Shown here piece after piece: positions 34,981 to 45,793 of a stretch of 64,000 nt of DNA. The position numbers and the translations under genes are program-made. This DNA comes from Sporobolomyces roseus (lineage: Eukaryota; Basidiomycota; Microbotryomycetes; Sporidiobolales; Sporidiobolaceae). The DNA is taken from NCBI GenBank assembly GCA_016617785.1, contig JADILM010000009.1:744001-808000 (forward strand), written 5' to 3'. Below the pieces are notes generated by a model. The model was not told the DNA's origin, did no database searches, and was given only the letters and a program-made list of their open reading frames with translations. Each line of letters starts with the position of its first letter. Position 1 is the first letter of the stretch.

Positions 34981-35720
34981 CTAAGCATCCTCATCTGGAG
35001 TCTCCCTCCTCAAATAACTATCAATCGCAGCTGAGAAAGCAGCGAATCCCAATCCTCCCAAAACCATCGACTTGGGTCCGTTATTCCTCGCCAACACACC
35101 TCCTGAAATGAATCCTGCCCAGATAGAGTTCCAGATATCGTTCTTTGCTCGGAACTGCGAGAGAAACGAGAAAAATCAGAATCAATACTCCTATCTCTCA
35201 ACTCGACGAGACTCCTTCACTCCTTCAACGCTTTCGACACGAGAGTGAGAGAGAGGGAGACGTACACCTTCGACGCAGCACTCAGTTCCAGCGTAAAGTG
35301 CACCCACCATTCCAAACCCTTTACCCTGTCTCCACATTCCCTTTCCCATATCCGTAAAGATAACCTTCGCTTTCTGTCTCGTGTTCATTCCCGTGTATTG
35401 TTGCCTCTGAAACGGATCCTCGATTGTGAATGAACTACCCATCAACGAGAAGAAAGCTCCAATCGCGAAACCTATCTCAATCTCTGACCGTCAGCTCTAT
35501 CGCTCTTACAGGAGAGAGGGAGTAAAGACTAACCCATTGCACCAGAGATTGCGGCTTTTGTGACTGGTGATTCCATACCATCTTGTACCATTCGAATTTG
35601 TTTCATTTGACTAACAATCTCGCGTCGTTCATCGAGGTTCTTTGCGCGCACTTCACCGGTCTCAGCATCAGGTGTTGGAGGCTCGTAGCCAGGTACGACA
35701 AAGGGAGTGAGGTAGTTCAT
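34981..35720 (-). CDS. TIM22: Mitochondrial inner-membrane translocase subunit Tim22
   Basis: Tim22 is the channel of the carrier translocase (TIM22 complex) that inserts multispanning proteins such as the Yhm2 carrier encoded 6 kb away. The start at 35720 gives MNYLTPFVVPGYEPPTPDAE. Exon 2 begins FAIGAFFSLMGSSFTIEDPF and continues TRQKAKVIFTDMGKGMWRQG, KGFGMVGALYAGTECCVEGF. The last exon reads AKNDIWNSIWAGFISGGVLA and PKSMVLGGLGFAAFSAAIDS, then a short acidic tail, stop 34983-34981. Four Tim17/22/23-type membrane segments with GxxxG motifs and the conserved Cys pair are present. About 187 residues, as in the family. It is divergent from F-box gene F with 235 bp between starts. Confidence 0.93.
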
Positions 35721-35955
35721 TGAGGAAAGTTGAGGGAAAGTGTTGAGAGATGAAAAGTTGTAAAGTGACGAGGAAAAGGTGGTGGGAGTTGTATGATCGC
35801 TTGTGGGCTACTGAGTGCTTCTATCGAGTGTTTAGAGGGGCTAGCTGATAACCCGAGTTGATAGGTGGAGGGGAAGTTCCTCGAGAATTCTTTTTCGCTT
35901 CTTCGTCTCTTTCACTTCACTCTCGCGTTCTTTCGACTTGATCCACGGTCCAGCA

Positions 35956-37637
35956 ATGAGTAAAGCAAACGAAAACATGGAAAGCGGAGTGATCTACGTC
36001 GGCTCATCCCCAACCCCTTCACCACCTCCCCTTCCCGTTTCAACTCCCTCTCTCAACGGACTGCCAACCGAATTGAAGTTCGTCATCATCTCGAGAGTAC
36101 AAGCACAAGATGCAGCATACAAGGCTCGCAAGAAGGTAACCCTCGGTCGCAATCGGCTGTATGGGCAGGGATTGAATTCACTTTCGAGGATCAATCGGGA
36201 GTTTCGCAAACTCGCACTCAAGGCGATCTTCTCGGTAGGTGCAATTGATCATCTGTAACGCCAACACACGTGGCTGACTGTCTATCCTCTCTACAGCGTT
36301 TGATGATCGACAAGTTTAAACCCTTTCCGAAACCGAATTCCTCCCATCGTCTACCGGCTCCACGGGATTACGTCGAATCGGTACGGTTATCCGAAGGCAT
36401 GCTCGTGGACAATCTGAAATCGTTCTCCTACTCCCTGGTTAACATGGCGAACCTCCGTGAACTCGATCTTCGCGACAACGATGAAACCCTCATTGCCATC
36501 TTGGCGGATGTACCGGAGGCCGACAGCGGAGACGATCACCGCGCACCCGAGGGAGGATTTACTGGAGAACGAACGTCCATCTACGTGAGGCAACCATCGA
36601 TACGACGCCTGATGGAGCTGGCCCAACAGTGTTGCCCTGAAATCTTCAGACGGCTCACTGCAATCTCGCTCGGAATCGCTCAACACGAAGATCAACTACC
36701 TTTCCTCCTCGAAGAAGACTTGGGAACCAAGAAACTCAAGAAGCTCTCGATGGGTCAAATCGACGGCACGTTTTGTCCCATCTACCAATCCTATCTCTTC
36801 AAACACCCTTCGGAAAGGTTACTCGCCGCCATCAATCGATTTCGAAACCTCGAGGAGTTGAAGATTGGCTCGCGAGATGGACTTGGAGTCGAATTTGGAA
36901 ACACGCCCTGGAGATTCCTCACAAGTTTACGTCGTCTCACGCTCTACATTCCCAAGATCGACAAGAACCTCGTCACCTTCATCTGGCAATTCATCCGTCT
37001 CGAAGAACTTCGCCTCGACCTCGTCTCTGCCAAAGCGACCGTCTCCAGCGATCCAGGTCGAATGGAATTACCCAATCTCAAACACTTACACCTTTCAGTT
37101 CAAAAACCCGATATCCCGCTGTCACGTATCCTCTCCATCTTCGACCCACTCCCAGATCTCCGCAACGTCACTCTTGGTATCGATATGGAGAACGACTACG
37201 AAATCAAAGCAACCCTCCAAGTTTCCGATCTCGAATCTCTCCTCCTTCCCTTCTGCAACACCAGATCCTTCCCATCTCTCGAATCGATTACGTTCCCTTT
37301 CCCGGCGTCATCCCTAGAATCCTGCTCATCCCTAGAACCCGCTCAACTCGTTCCATCGCGACCTTCACTCGAGATCGTCTTCGCCCCTGAACATCCCGCT
37401 CTCGAAATGACTCCTTTCGTCAAACTTGAGAACGAGCCTTATCCCCGCCTCGCAGATGAGAGGCGCAAGGACTATTATGAGGACATTGAGGAGATCTTGG
37501 AATGGAGTTTGAAGGAATTGAGGGACATGAAAAGCGAAAGAAGAAACCGGGATGGAGTGGGAGCGACGGAAGAGGCAGCAGAGATGCTGAAGACTCTCGA
37601 AGGACTCTACGAGCTGAAGAGAAGGAAGGAGGATTGA
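35956..37637 (+). CDS. F-box-like leucine-rich protein F (inner right paralog)
   Basis: Two exons (35956-36234, 36297-37637) encode 539 residues. Exon 1 has a Pro-rich leader and an F-box-like region (LNGLPTELKFVIISRVQAQD ... GLNSLSRINREFRKLALKAIF). Exon 2 carries leucine-rich strands (VNMANLRELDLRDN, KKLKKLSMGQIDG, FRNLEELKIGSRD, LRRLTLYIPKI, RLEELRLDLVSA, LPNLKHLHLSVQ) and ends NRDGVGATEEAAEMLKTLEG before a Lys/Glu tail. It is the inverted paralog of gene E, with the intron at the same place just after the F-box. Overall identity is low, so this duplication is much older than the outer one. ATG 35956 was chosen as the first in a frame open to the splice site. Probable SCF adaptor. Confidence 0.75.
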
Positions 37638-37812
37638 GGATCGAAGGAGATGTCAACTCTGTAAGAAGACGAATTTCGCAAACCTCCTCCTTCGTCGTCT
37701 GAGCCCGAGACCCGCTACTCCACTCTGTTGAGAGGATGAAATAGTACATAACAATAGATCAGGTACTGCAAACAAACAATGTCTGAAAAACACACAACGA
37801 AGATCTACTTTC

Positions 37813-39707
37813 CTACTTATTCCAAGTCGCGATACTTCTGATCTCATCCTCCCACTCCTTATCCTTATCGACCTCGCCTTTATCAACCATGACTTCAATA
37901 CTTCCTGACTGGCTCAGACTCCTCCGCTTCATCCCTGGACTTCTCTTGCCACTTCCCTCAATCGTACTATTTCTAACGGATCCGAAATTCGAAGGAAGTT
38001 CTTCGAGCCCTCTCGCCCATTCTCTACCGCGGAAGGTCGAGGGAGAGGCAACGGATCGTCCGAGACCAAAGAGGGAGTGGTAGACGGATCGTCCTTCTTT
38101 CACTCGATGAATGGCGAGGAGAAGGAGAGAGAGGACGTAGGGCGCGACAAACAGGATTATGCCGCTACAAGAACAGGTCTGGTTTAGCTTGAGAAGAGGG
38201 GAAAGTGAAAGGCGAGACTTACACCATCCAAACGATTTCTAACGCATGATGAGGAGCAACAGCACTGTGTTCCGACCATTCTTCGATACCGAGATAGATT
38301 GTGGTGAAAGCGACGGGCATGATGGTGACTCCGAGAAGAATGTGAAAGACTCGAACGAAGGGTCGAGTTGAGCTTCGAGAAGGAGTGAAATGGGAGAGGT
38401 GCGAAAGTTGACCAAGAGAAAGCTGAAAGATAGTCAAGAGGACTAGGACGATCCCCATCGTCTAGAGAATCGCGGGTCAGCAATCGGATTGGGCAGAGGA
38501 AGAGCGCTTTCGTACTTTGTGAGAATCAAGTGATGTAGCCTTTCCAACCGAAATAGCCGCTGCTAGACCGAGACTTGCTGTAATGAGTGTGAGAGGCAGA
38601 GTGCCAAAGAACTAGATGGGAGTCTGATATTGTCAGTTGCCGATCATCATCGACTCCCTGAAGAAGCCTGGAAAACTGACCTGCATCCTCGAATGCCATT
38701 TGAACCAACTTCCGTACTTCCTTCCTAGTCTCCCGATGAGTACAGCAGTAGGAGCGATGAGTAGCCAGGTCAACATGGCGAACGCTGCGTGTATAGCGAT
38801 AATTTTGTCGAACTTGGCGAGATGCGAGCGAGACGAGTTAGCTTTGCTCATCCTTGCGATAGCAGAGGTTAGCTCACCTTTGTCCACCCTCCCCAGCTCA
38901 CATCGGAATCCTCGACTTGATTGATGATATCCGATTCTGTATCACCTTCTCCTGAGGACGTCGTTTGATTCTTAATGAACGATTGGCTCAGATCCATCGT
39001 AATCGACCCATGCATCTTGGAGTCGTGCATCATCATTGTACTCCCTTCCTCGAACGGCGGTCGCTGGCTAGAAGCAGCATAGATGAGCTTTTGTCCAGGT
39101 GCTCGAGATAGATTCGCATATTTCGTTCGAGAGCTTGGATAAACCGCTTGATCAAACGGAAGTCGTAGGGTTCGAATGAGGGTGACGATAGTATACTCTC
39201 GCTCACTCGCGAGGGAGGTGAGGGAAGGTACGAGGGTCCATCGACCAGGAGATGAGGAATTGACGGAGGGGTCGAAATCTGGTTGGGCGTGACCTCCTGC
39301 TGTGCGATGAGAGACGATCCACGACTTCTCGTCTTCGGTAGGCCACAAGATAACCATGGCCGAGTCTCCCATCTGCGTTCCTAAACCCTATGAGAGCGGC
39401 TCAAAGCTAGAATTAGCAAACGATTTCCCTTCGAGAATCAGCGTAAACTTACCATTGCGATCCACCCGACTTCATCATACGGTTGGCTGACGTTGAATGT
39501 CGCTTGTACATGTGTGTCGTTTGTGATTAGAGTCAGGGAGAAAGGGTTGAGTTCGACTTGTTGACCAAGAATCGAGGACAGATTTGACGAAGTGGAAGAG
39601 GGCAGAAGGGCTTGTGCGAGGGAAGTTGGACTGATTGACTGAGTGAGAGATGGCAGAGCTAATAGAGGGAGTAGACTGATCGAGAGGAAGAGGTTGAGTG
39701 AACGCAT
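37813..39707 (-). CDS. DOMON-cytochrome b561 membrane protein
   Basis: The start at 39707 gives a signal peptide (MRSLNLFLSISLLPLLALPS). The extracellular or lumenal DOMON-like domain follows, as VQATFNVSQPYDEVGWIAM then GLGTQMGDSAMVILWPTEDE and HRTAGGHAQPDF. After a Ser/Met-rich linker come the cytochrome b561 helices with paired His residues (HAAFAMLTWLLIAPTAVLIG, FKWHSRMQ, FFGTLPLTLITASLGLAAA, VRVFHILLGVTIMPVAFTTI, APHHALEIVWM, GIILFVAPYVLSLLLAIHRV). A cytosolic Ser/Arg-rich tail ends at 37813. Proteins of this architecture transfer electrons across membranes using two haems; fungal members are often cellobiose-dehydrogenase-like or ferric-reductase-like. The substrate is unknown. An upstream in-frame ATG at 39779 would place sequence before the signal peptide and is not preferred. 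Convergent with gene F. Confidence 0.82.
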
Positions 39708-40262
39708 CCCTCCTACGATAAGGAAGAGTCGTGACAGGTCAGCCTCGAGACGAGTGGTAGAGGGGAAAGGTATGCTCACCGATAGATGTTCGAAGGTGGC
39801 TAGTTACTCCCTCCTCGATCTTTCCTTTCCGACTTTGAGATGAGACTTTTGGAAGACGATCGAAAGCGGGATTCAGAGAGTTGGAGAAGTCGCACGAGTA
39901 GCCAATCTAGAATCCTCAAGTACGGTAGTCAATGCCGCAGATCAAATCGACTGTGATAGCTAGCGCTGAGCGGGGGGGAGAGAGAGAAGAAAGGGAGTGG
40001 AGGAAGGGCGCCAGCGAAATCTTCGCAAGGTCCGAGCGAAAAAAAATCGATTCTCAATTTCGCAAAGTCGACCGGGAATGAGCAGAAGATTTGTATAGTG
40101 TACATACTCAGCGAGAGGATCTCAGTTCGCACTGGACAACACGCAAGAAAGAGATTCAAATGACGATAAAGGCATAACACAACGACAAGCAGGCAACAAC
40201 GGAGTGAGAGATCAGGCAAAGAACGTGTATCAACTAGAGATCAGGCAAAGAACGTGTATCAA
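39708..40262. other. Intergenic region upstream of the DOMON-b561 gene
   Basis: About 555 bp. It contains a TTTCGCAA octamer at 40058-40065, a second related site near 40022, and ends in a tandem repeat that abuts the inverted duplication. No gene is supported. Confidence 0.5.
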
Positions 40263-40266
40263 CTAG
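40209..40266 (+). repeat. Perfect 29-bp tandem duplication at the inverted-repeat edge
   Basis: Two identical 29-bp units (40209-40237, 40238-40266), each beginning AGATCAGGCAAAG and ending CAACTAG. The second unit overlaps the stop codon of gene B' (read on the minus strand at 40265-40263), which is where homology with the left arm ends. Confidence 0.95.
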
Positions 40267-41602
40267 AACAGTGGTCGAGTCAGAAGAGGTAGAGCGGGCT
40301 TCGATGAGAACGATTTCCTCCGGATCTCTTCCTCTTTCGAAGGAGGCGGAGGAGGGAAATCCCACGGTCTCGGCACCAACGCCACAGGAAGTAGCCAAGT
40401 AGCAGCGAGTACGACTCCTTGACCCTTCTTGTTCTGACTCTGAATCGCAGAGAACTCCATATCGAGGTAACTCGAGATGTAACGAATGAAAGGTGCGAGT
40501 TCAGGTGCTCCTACAGTACGCTACTTCAGCTCGATGATACTAGGAGCAAGAAGAGAGACAGAATTCACCTCCTGCGAGAAGGAAAGCTTGCATGAAACCG
40601 AAGAAGGTTTGCTGAACTGAATGAACTGTTGCGAGTTTGACGAGGATTGGAGGAGGTAAAGAGATCTCGTATCCCCACCAATCTAAAGTCCTCTACTCTT
40701 CATCGTCAATGAACAGTATGCGTATGAAGGAAGTGAAAGAGCTCACAGATGAAGACTGCGACTGCATCGAGAGGAGCGACGAATCCATCTCTGACTCCAC
40801 TCCTCCTCACTAACGCTCCGCTTACATCTGCCAGTATCTCGAATGCACCTGACCTGGCACTCGCTAATCCTGCTAATCCTCCTTCACTCGTAGGAAGGGA
40901 GAAAGAGTCGAGTTCGAGAACGGTGAAAGGTGGTCGAGGATTCAATTCTCCAGTTGTAGGTTGAGAATAGTCGACAAAGTCAGGAGTTGATAATGTAGAG
41001 TCTTCCACGATTAGGGGAGGTAGGGAGAATGCTCGAGGTTTCGAAGGGTGAGAAGTGGGAGAAGTTGAGGAAGTTGACGATTCTTCAGGAACCTCCATTC
41101 GTTTCAAGTCCGCTACTATCATTCTCGCCTTGTCCGGCTTCGTCAGGTCAGACTTGAGCTTCTTAACTGCTTTAGGCTTGACTACGGGTTTGACGTCCTT
41201 TGATTGAGTCTTGCTTGATTGATTCTCCTTTCCACTCTTTTTCAACTTTCCTCCTCCTTGCATCGCCGAGTCAGGAGGGAGAGCTCCAGTCATCACTACA
41301 TAGCACACATGAGCTTGATGACCGATCGAAGGAGGGCAGTCGTCCGAATTGAGGTGAGCAGGAGGAGAAGAGCGAGAAAGGGAAAGAGATTGTCGGACAA
41401 TCGAAGTGAGGGAGAAACGAGGACGCCTTCGAGGAGGAGGATCCTGTGTAAGTGACTGCTTGTGTGCCGAGATGGTAGGAAAGGGAAGGACTGGAGAAGA
41501 GGAAGAGGAAGGTGCTTGAGGAGGAGGAAGGGAAGAAGTTGACTGATCCGAGTGAGGTGGGACTAATTCGAGGGGTTCAGAGGGTAGACCAGTTCGTTCC
41601 AT
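40263..41602 (-). CDS. Hypothetical protein B', intact copy
   Basis: Three exons (41602-40747, 40682-40569, 40510-40263) encode 405 residues. I do not recognise a named family. The first 120 residues are Ser/Pro-rich (PPHSDQSTSSLPPPQAPSSS). A basic segment follows (KSGKENQSSKTQSKDVK). The C-terminal half looks globular: FTVLELDSFSLPTSEGGLAG, GAFEILADVSGALVRRSGVR, DAVAVFIYWWGYEISLPPP, VHSVQQTFFGFMQAFLLAGG, APELAPFIRYISSYLDMEFS, then VVLAATWLLPVALVPRPWDF and a Pro/Lys tail. The hydrophobic helices may associate with a membrane, but no clear transmembrane segment or signal is seen. It shares a divergent 300-bp promoter with F-box gene A'. The left copy has a stop at codon 115. Confidence 0.7.
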
Positions 41603-42498
41603 TTAGTTCACTTGAGTGGTGGTAAGACTGAGCAGAAGAGTGAGAGCCTTGCAGTCGATTCATCGTTCAAAGAGAAGAGAGGTTCCAAATTGAAAGAGTG
41701 AGGGGATCTAGCGTGAACAAGCTCTGATGTGGATATAGTAGAGCTTCTCGTTGTCCCTGCTGAGTGCTCTGTTGCTGGTACTACTGAGTTGCTGAAGTGA
41801 GAGATCGATCAAGAGATGAGAATTTGCGAAACTCCTTTCTTGACTTTCCACCATTCACTTCTACAATCACCTTGGCCCTTAGAGGTACTTCAGACAACTG
41901 AGATGAACCTGCCGAAGAGCGTCCTATCCCTCATCGTCTCCCACCTCGATCCAGGAGAGAACGTTGGAACTTCTTCAACTCTCGCTTCACTCTGCCTCGT
42001 CTCAAAGGAACTAAGATCGATCGTAACCCCGGTACTATGGAACAAGATCAGGATAGACGATATGAGACATTCGCCGGATAGAGGAATGGTCGAATTGTTC
42101 TATCAACTCGGGGTGTTGAATTCAGATGGGACGGGTAAAAAGATGAAAGATGGAACGACGAAGGAACAACTGGGATGGATGAAGACCCTAGGAAGGAAAT
42201 GTGATTACGATGTGCAGAAGAAGGCATGGGAAAGATCGAGGGCGAGAGGGAGGAGCAGTCAAGATGATGAATTCTATCCGGATGAAGAAAACTACGACAT
42301 GGACTACGATGATTACGGGTCTGACGATGAAGGGTACGGGTACGGATCTAATCGAGGAGGAGACAAGCTCGACCCTTTCAAGTGGTCAGCAAACGATATC
42401 CTCGACTCATTCTCTTATCGCCAACTCCTCGCACTCGATAATTTCGCTCACCTTCGACCCTACGTCAAGATCATCGACTTCCACGGACGACTCGAAGG
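40263..42498 (-). repeat. Right arm of 2,236-bp near-identical inverted repeat
   Basis: Partner of 24878-27113 in opposite orientation, same length. The edge at 42498 lies inside the F-box frame just after the codons for GRLEG; from there the two genes encode clearly different residues (RIASKVIER against VVPSKVIER, then rapidly diverging). Confidence 0.93.
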
Positions 42499-43600
42499 CA
42501 GGATTGCATCAAAGGTCATCGAACGCATCCTCAAGATCTGTCCAAACGTAGAAACCGTCCTCCTCCAGCGAGGTGAAGTTCGCTACCTCCTCGAGGAAGG
42601 TCTCCTCGTTAGTGAGACCTTGGTCAATCACGCCAAGAACTTGACGAGACTCGAAATCATCGACTTTCCCGACGACGGATCGACCCAATCTCTCCTCTCC
42701 GATCTCGCTAAACTACCTAAACTTCTCCACCTCTCCCTTACCTGCAAGTCCCGCTATGGCAGCGACTGGCACTTGACAAACCACACTTCCCATCTTCCTG
42801 CACCCCTTCCCCAAAAATTCAAATCCCTTCACATAGGCTCGACCCTCGGCGAGGACGGATTCCTCCCGATCTTCACTTCTTCCTCGAACAAGTTTCTCAC
42901 TTCCCTCGGAGTCACCGTTCGTAGAGTAACGCCAGACCTATCAGCCTACAAGAACGTGCAACATCTCACTATCACTTTCGACAAGATCGATCGAGCAACC
43001 GAAACTCTCCGCACCCTCCCTCTCGAGACCAAGATCTCGACTCTCGAACTTCGATGGTCGGACAGAGTCGCGGAAGCAGAGTATAGGGAACACAAGTATG
43101 AAGTTGGCAGCGAGGATGAGTTTGAGGGTTACGACGAGTCTGGAAGCGAAGGAGAGGAGGAGGTGAAGCCAGTCAAGGAAATGAAACCTGTTCCCCACCA
43201 AAAGCCTATTGACCCTCTCATCCTCCTACTCCAAGCAATCCCTTCGACTGTTCACACCCTTTCCTTCCCCTACTCTCTCTACTCTTCCGGAGACAACGTC
43301 GAAAAGGACTTCGAGAAGGCGTTTGAATCCGATTCTGTACCCTCGAACCTCCGTAACGTCTGCCTCGTTGGCGCACCCGATAAATGGCTCAGCAAGGAGG
43401 ATGAAGAGGAGATGGTCAAAGATGATTACGTGGATTATGAGGAAGAGGATCGCAAGGAACAGGAGGGATGGTTGAATCAGATTGGGCAAGTGTTGAAGAA
43501 GAAAGGGATCGACCTCATCAGGGTAGCGGATTGGTCAGAAGCGCTCACGCAACGCTCATTCATGGCCAGGTTGAGCAGCGGCAAGATGAAGCCAACTTGA
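41903..43600 (+). CDS. F-box-like protein A' (right copy)
   Basis: This single-exon gene starts at ATG 41903 (MNLPKSVLSLIVSHLDPGEN); the frame is open from ATG 41816, which would add 29 residues before the F-box. The product is 565 residues. Residues 1-200 match gene A almost exactly: F-box, then the acidic DDEFYPDEENYDMDYDDYGS region. The remainder is a diverged leucine-rich part (LTRLEIIDFPDDG, LPKLLHLSLTCKS, KNVQHLTITFDKID), a Glu-rich insert (GSEGEEEVKPVKEMK), and a C-terminus EALTQRSFMARLSSGKMKPT. Probable SCF substrate adaptor. Different substrate-binding halves on an identical F-box half would allow different targets to be tied to the same ligase core. Confidence 0.75.
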   Translation: MNLPKSVLSLIVSHLDPGENVGTSSTLASLCLVSKELRSIVTPVLWNKIRIDDMRHSPDRGMVELFYQLGVLNSDGTGKKMKDGTTKEQLGWMKTLGRKCDYDVQKKAWERSRARGRSSQDDEFYPDEENYDMDYDDYGSDDEGYGYGSNRGGDKLDPFKWSANDILDSFSYRQLLALDNFAHLRPYVKIIDFHGRLEGRIASKVIERILKICPNVETVLLQRGEVRYLLEEGLLVSETLVNHAKNLTRLEIIDFPDDGSTQSLLSDLAKLPKLLHLSLTCKSRYGSDWHLTNHTSHLPAPLPQKFKSLHIGSTLGEDGFLPIFTSSSNKFLTSLGVTVRRVTPDLSAYKNVQHLTITFDKIDRATETLRTLPLETKISTLELRWSDRVAEAEYREHKYEVGSEDEFEGYDESGSEGEEEVKPVKEMKPVPHQKPIDPLILLLQAIPSTVHTLSFPYSLYSSGDNVEKDFEKAFESDSVPSNLRNVCLVGAPDKWLSKEDEEEMVKDDYVDYEEEDRKEQEGWLNQIGQVLKKKGIDLIRVADWSEALTQRSFMARLSSGKMKPT

Positions 43601-43891
43601 ACCCTCGCTTGCAGATACTCTCAGATTATTTACACCTTTCGCTTTGGTCTCTTGAGTTGTAGCAATAGTGGTCAACCTTACCCTGTTTTGTCTGTACCTC
43701 GAAAGACTCTCGCTTGTTTTGTCGTTCTCGCGTTCGTTGTAAAACAACTTCGCTTGAATCTCTTCCCTCTTCTCGTTGAGTTAGTGGTCAGATGCGAACG
43801 TAAGCTGCAGAAGAGCTAAGAGGTGGTAAAGATGTGATGTAAGGGTACAGAAAGTCGGGTAGTAAGAACAATTTGTCGTGAAGTGTCTGTT

Positions 43892-45793
43892 TCAAACGAT
43901 CCCCTCCCTCTCCCTCCTTCCCGTCGTGAGCTTTTGCTGTCGATGTCGAGGCGAGACTTTCCTCCGAGATAAGTCAAGACAATCGAACGTGAAGGAAAGG
44001 AAGAAGGTCGAGGCGAGGAGAATCGAGAATGCCACAGCTGTGTTGTAGAGATTACTGTGCGTGATGCCTACTGTCCGTTAGCAGTACTCTTTGACGGCGA
44101 TGGGATAGAGAGAATGTGCGCACCAGTACCCTTCAAACTCGTTCACGGGACATTTCTCTCCCCATCCTATGGCCCAAATTCCTCCTCCACCCCAAATGAA
44201 TCCGAAGATACAATCGAACGTAGCATTCCACTTCACCTGCTTCCTGGCGACTTTCCAGCGCTCCTCGAGGTTGACGTGAGCCAAGATGGAGGAGAACGAG
44301 CGAGGGTTCGTCGAAGTGTGAGAAGGATCTTCCTCCTCGGATGACGACGCAGATGAAAGAGAGAGCGTCGAGGAAGAGGAAGAGAGAAGATCCGTTTCGA
44401 CATCCCTATCAGCAGATTGTCGTTGCTGAGCCGCTTTTCTACGTTTTCGTCGTTTCTGACGCCGACGCTGACGCCGATCTCGCTCTTGGTGCTCCGAGGA
44501 CGTGCGAGGTTGGAGCTGTTGGGGAAAGAGGGAAGGATCCATGATGAGATTGATCGAGGTTGGTTGGTAGGCTTGATGATTTCCTCGAGGAGTTCGATTT
44601 CGGTTGTCTCCACCACCTCCGAAACAGTCACACCAACTCGAGCTCGAGGGATGTTGTTGTTGATATAAGGGGAACGTTCCAGGTATTTGCTGAGAGTTTG
44701 CAGTGGGCTTCGAGGCGGCACGGCGAGCGAAGAGACAAGGTCGGAGGACGAAGAGATAGATCGTACAGATAAGAGAAACGAATGGGAGGATGTAGAGGAT
44801 GACCAGAGGCAGAGATCCTGATGGAGGAGGGTTTTCTTTCGAATGGGTGAGCTAGAGAGAAGATATCAAAGGGTAAGCTGAATTATCTCGAGTCCTCGAA
44901 GGGATATCGCTCACAAGTGAAGCTCCTATACTGCCGACGCCGACAACGATTGCGCCGATACCTTGTGACCATCTCATCAGAGCTCTCTTTCGCTGGCCTC
45001 CCACGACTAGACGACCCTTCTGATCGACTCCGCTTCTTTCCTTCTGTTCCTCCTTCTCTTTCCTTCGTGTCTCTTTCATCCTCTTCATCTCTTCTTTCAT
45101 GCTCAGTATTCCGCCATTCCTCTGACCGGCTTCAGTCTGTTCCCCGAACAGCCGTTCTAGCTTCTTCATCCGACTCGCAAGCTTCTCTTCTGAAAATTTG
45201 CCCTTCTTTCCTCTCATACTGTGTTCCCCGAAGCCCACTCCATGCTGATACTGGCCCCCGACACCTTCGAAAGATCCTTTGTCGAGTGATGGGATCCATT
45301 CCAGTTCAGGCTCCTCGAATTCCGGAGACAAAATCGTTCGAGGTAGTGAAGCGAAGGAAGTTCGAGTGCGAGGAGACGATGAATGGGCATGGGAGTGAGG
45401 GAGGGTGTGTGGATAAAAGCTGTTGAGAGGAGAGTTTGGCAAAGGAGGATAGTCGAGAGATTGCGGGGATTGAAACGAGTTGAGAGATGGTCGATATGAG
45501 ATAGGGTGCGGCGAGTATTTTGCTGGTGGAGGTGAGGATATCGAGGGAGGGAAGGGCAAGGCAGAATTTGAGGAAGAAAGGGAGGGAAGAGGGAGGGAAG
45601 GGGTTTCTAGATCTCTGGCTCCTCTGTACCCTCCATCATCATGCATTCCGTGATCTAATGACCTCCTCCAAGTACCTTCATTCCTTTCCCATTGCTTCGA
45701 AGTGCGGTTCTCGACTAGATCGGCCAATCCAGTGTGAGAAAGGATTGAATCTTGCGTTGCTTCTCGTTCATGTCGATTATCCCACTGACTCAT
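43892..45793 (-). CDS. Multi-pass membrane protein with coiled coil, unknown
   Basis: Three exons starting at 45793 (MSQWDNRHEREATQDSILSH) encode about 550 residues. The N-terminal 180 residues are Ser/Pro-rich. A predicted coiled coil follows (LASRMKKLERLFGEQTE ... MKEEMKRMKETRRKEKEEQ). Then hydrophobic segments: WSQGIGAIVVGVGSIGAS, SLPLVILYILPFVSLICTIY, TFDCIFGFIWGGGGIWAIGW and NLYNTAVAFSILLASTFFLS, with a basic, Arg-rich loop (RQRRRQKRRKRRK) between the second and third. Stop 43894-43892. I do not recognise the family; the layout would suit an organelle or nuclear-envelope membrane protein, which is only a guess. The intron near 44884 uses GTGAGC; the last exon is joined by a GTGCGC donor. 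Confidence 0.6.

Noticed and set aside
24878..42498. Inverted repeat pair as ends of a large transposon
   Set aside because: Arms contain ordinary genes, no transposase, reverse transcriptase or target-site duplication is visible, and the arms end inside a gene.
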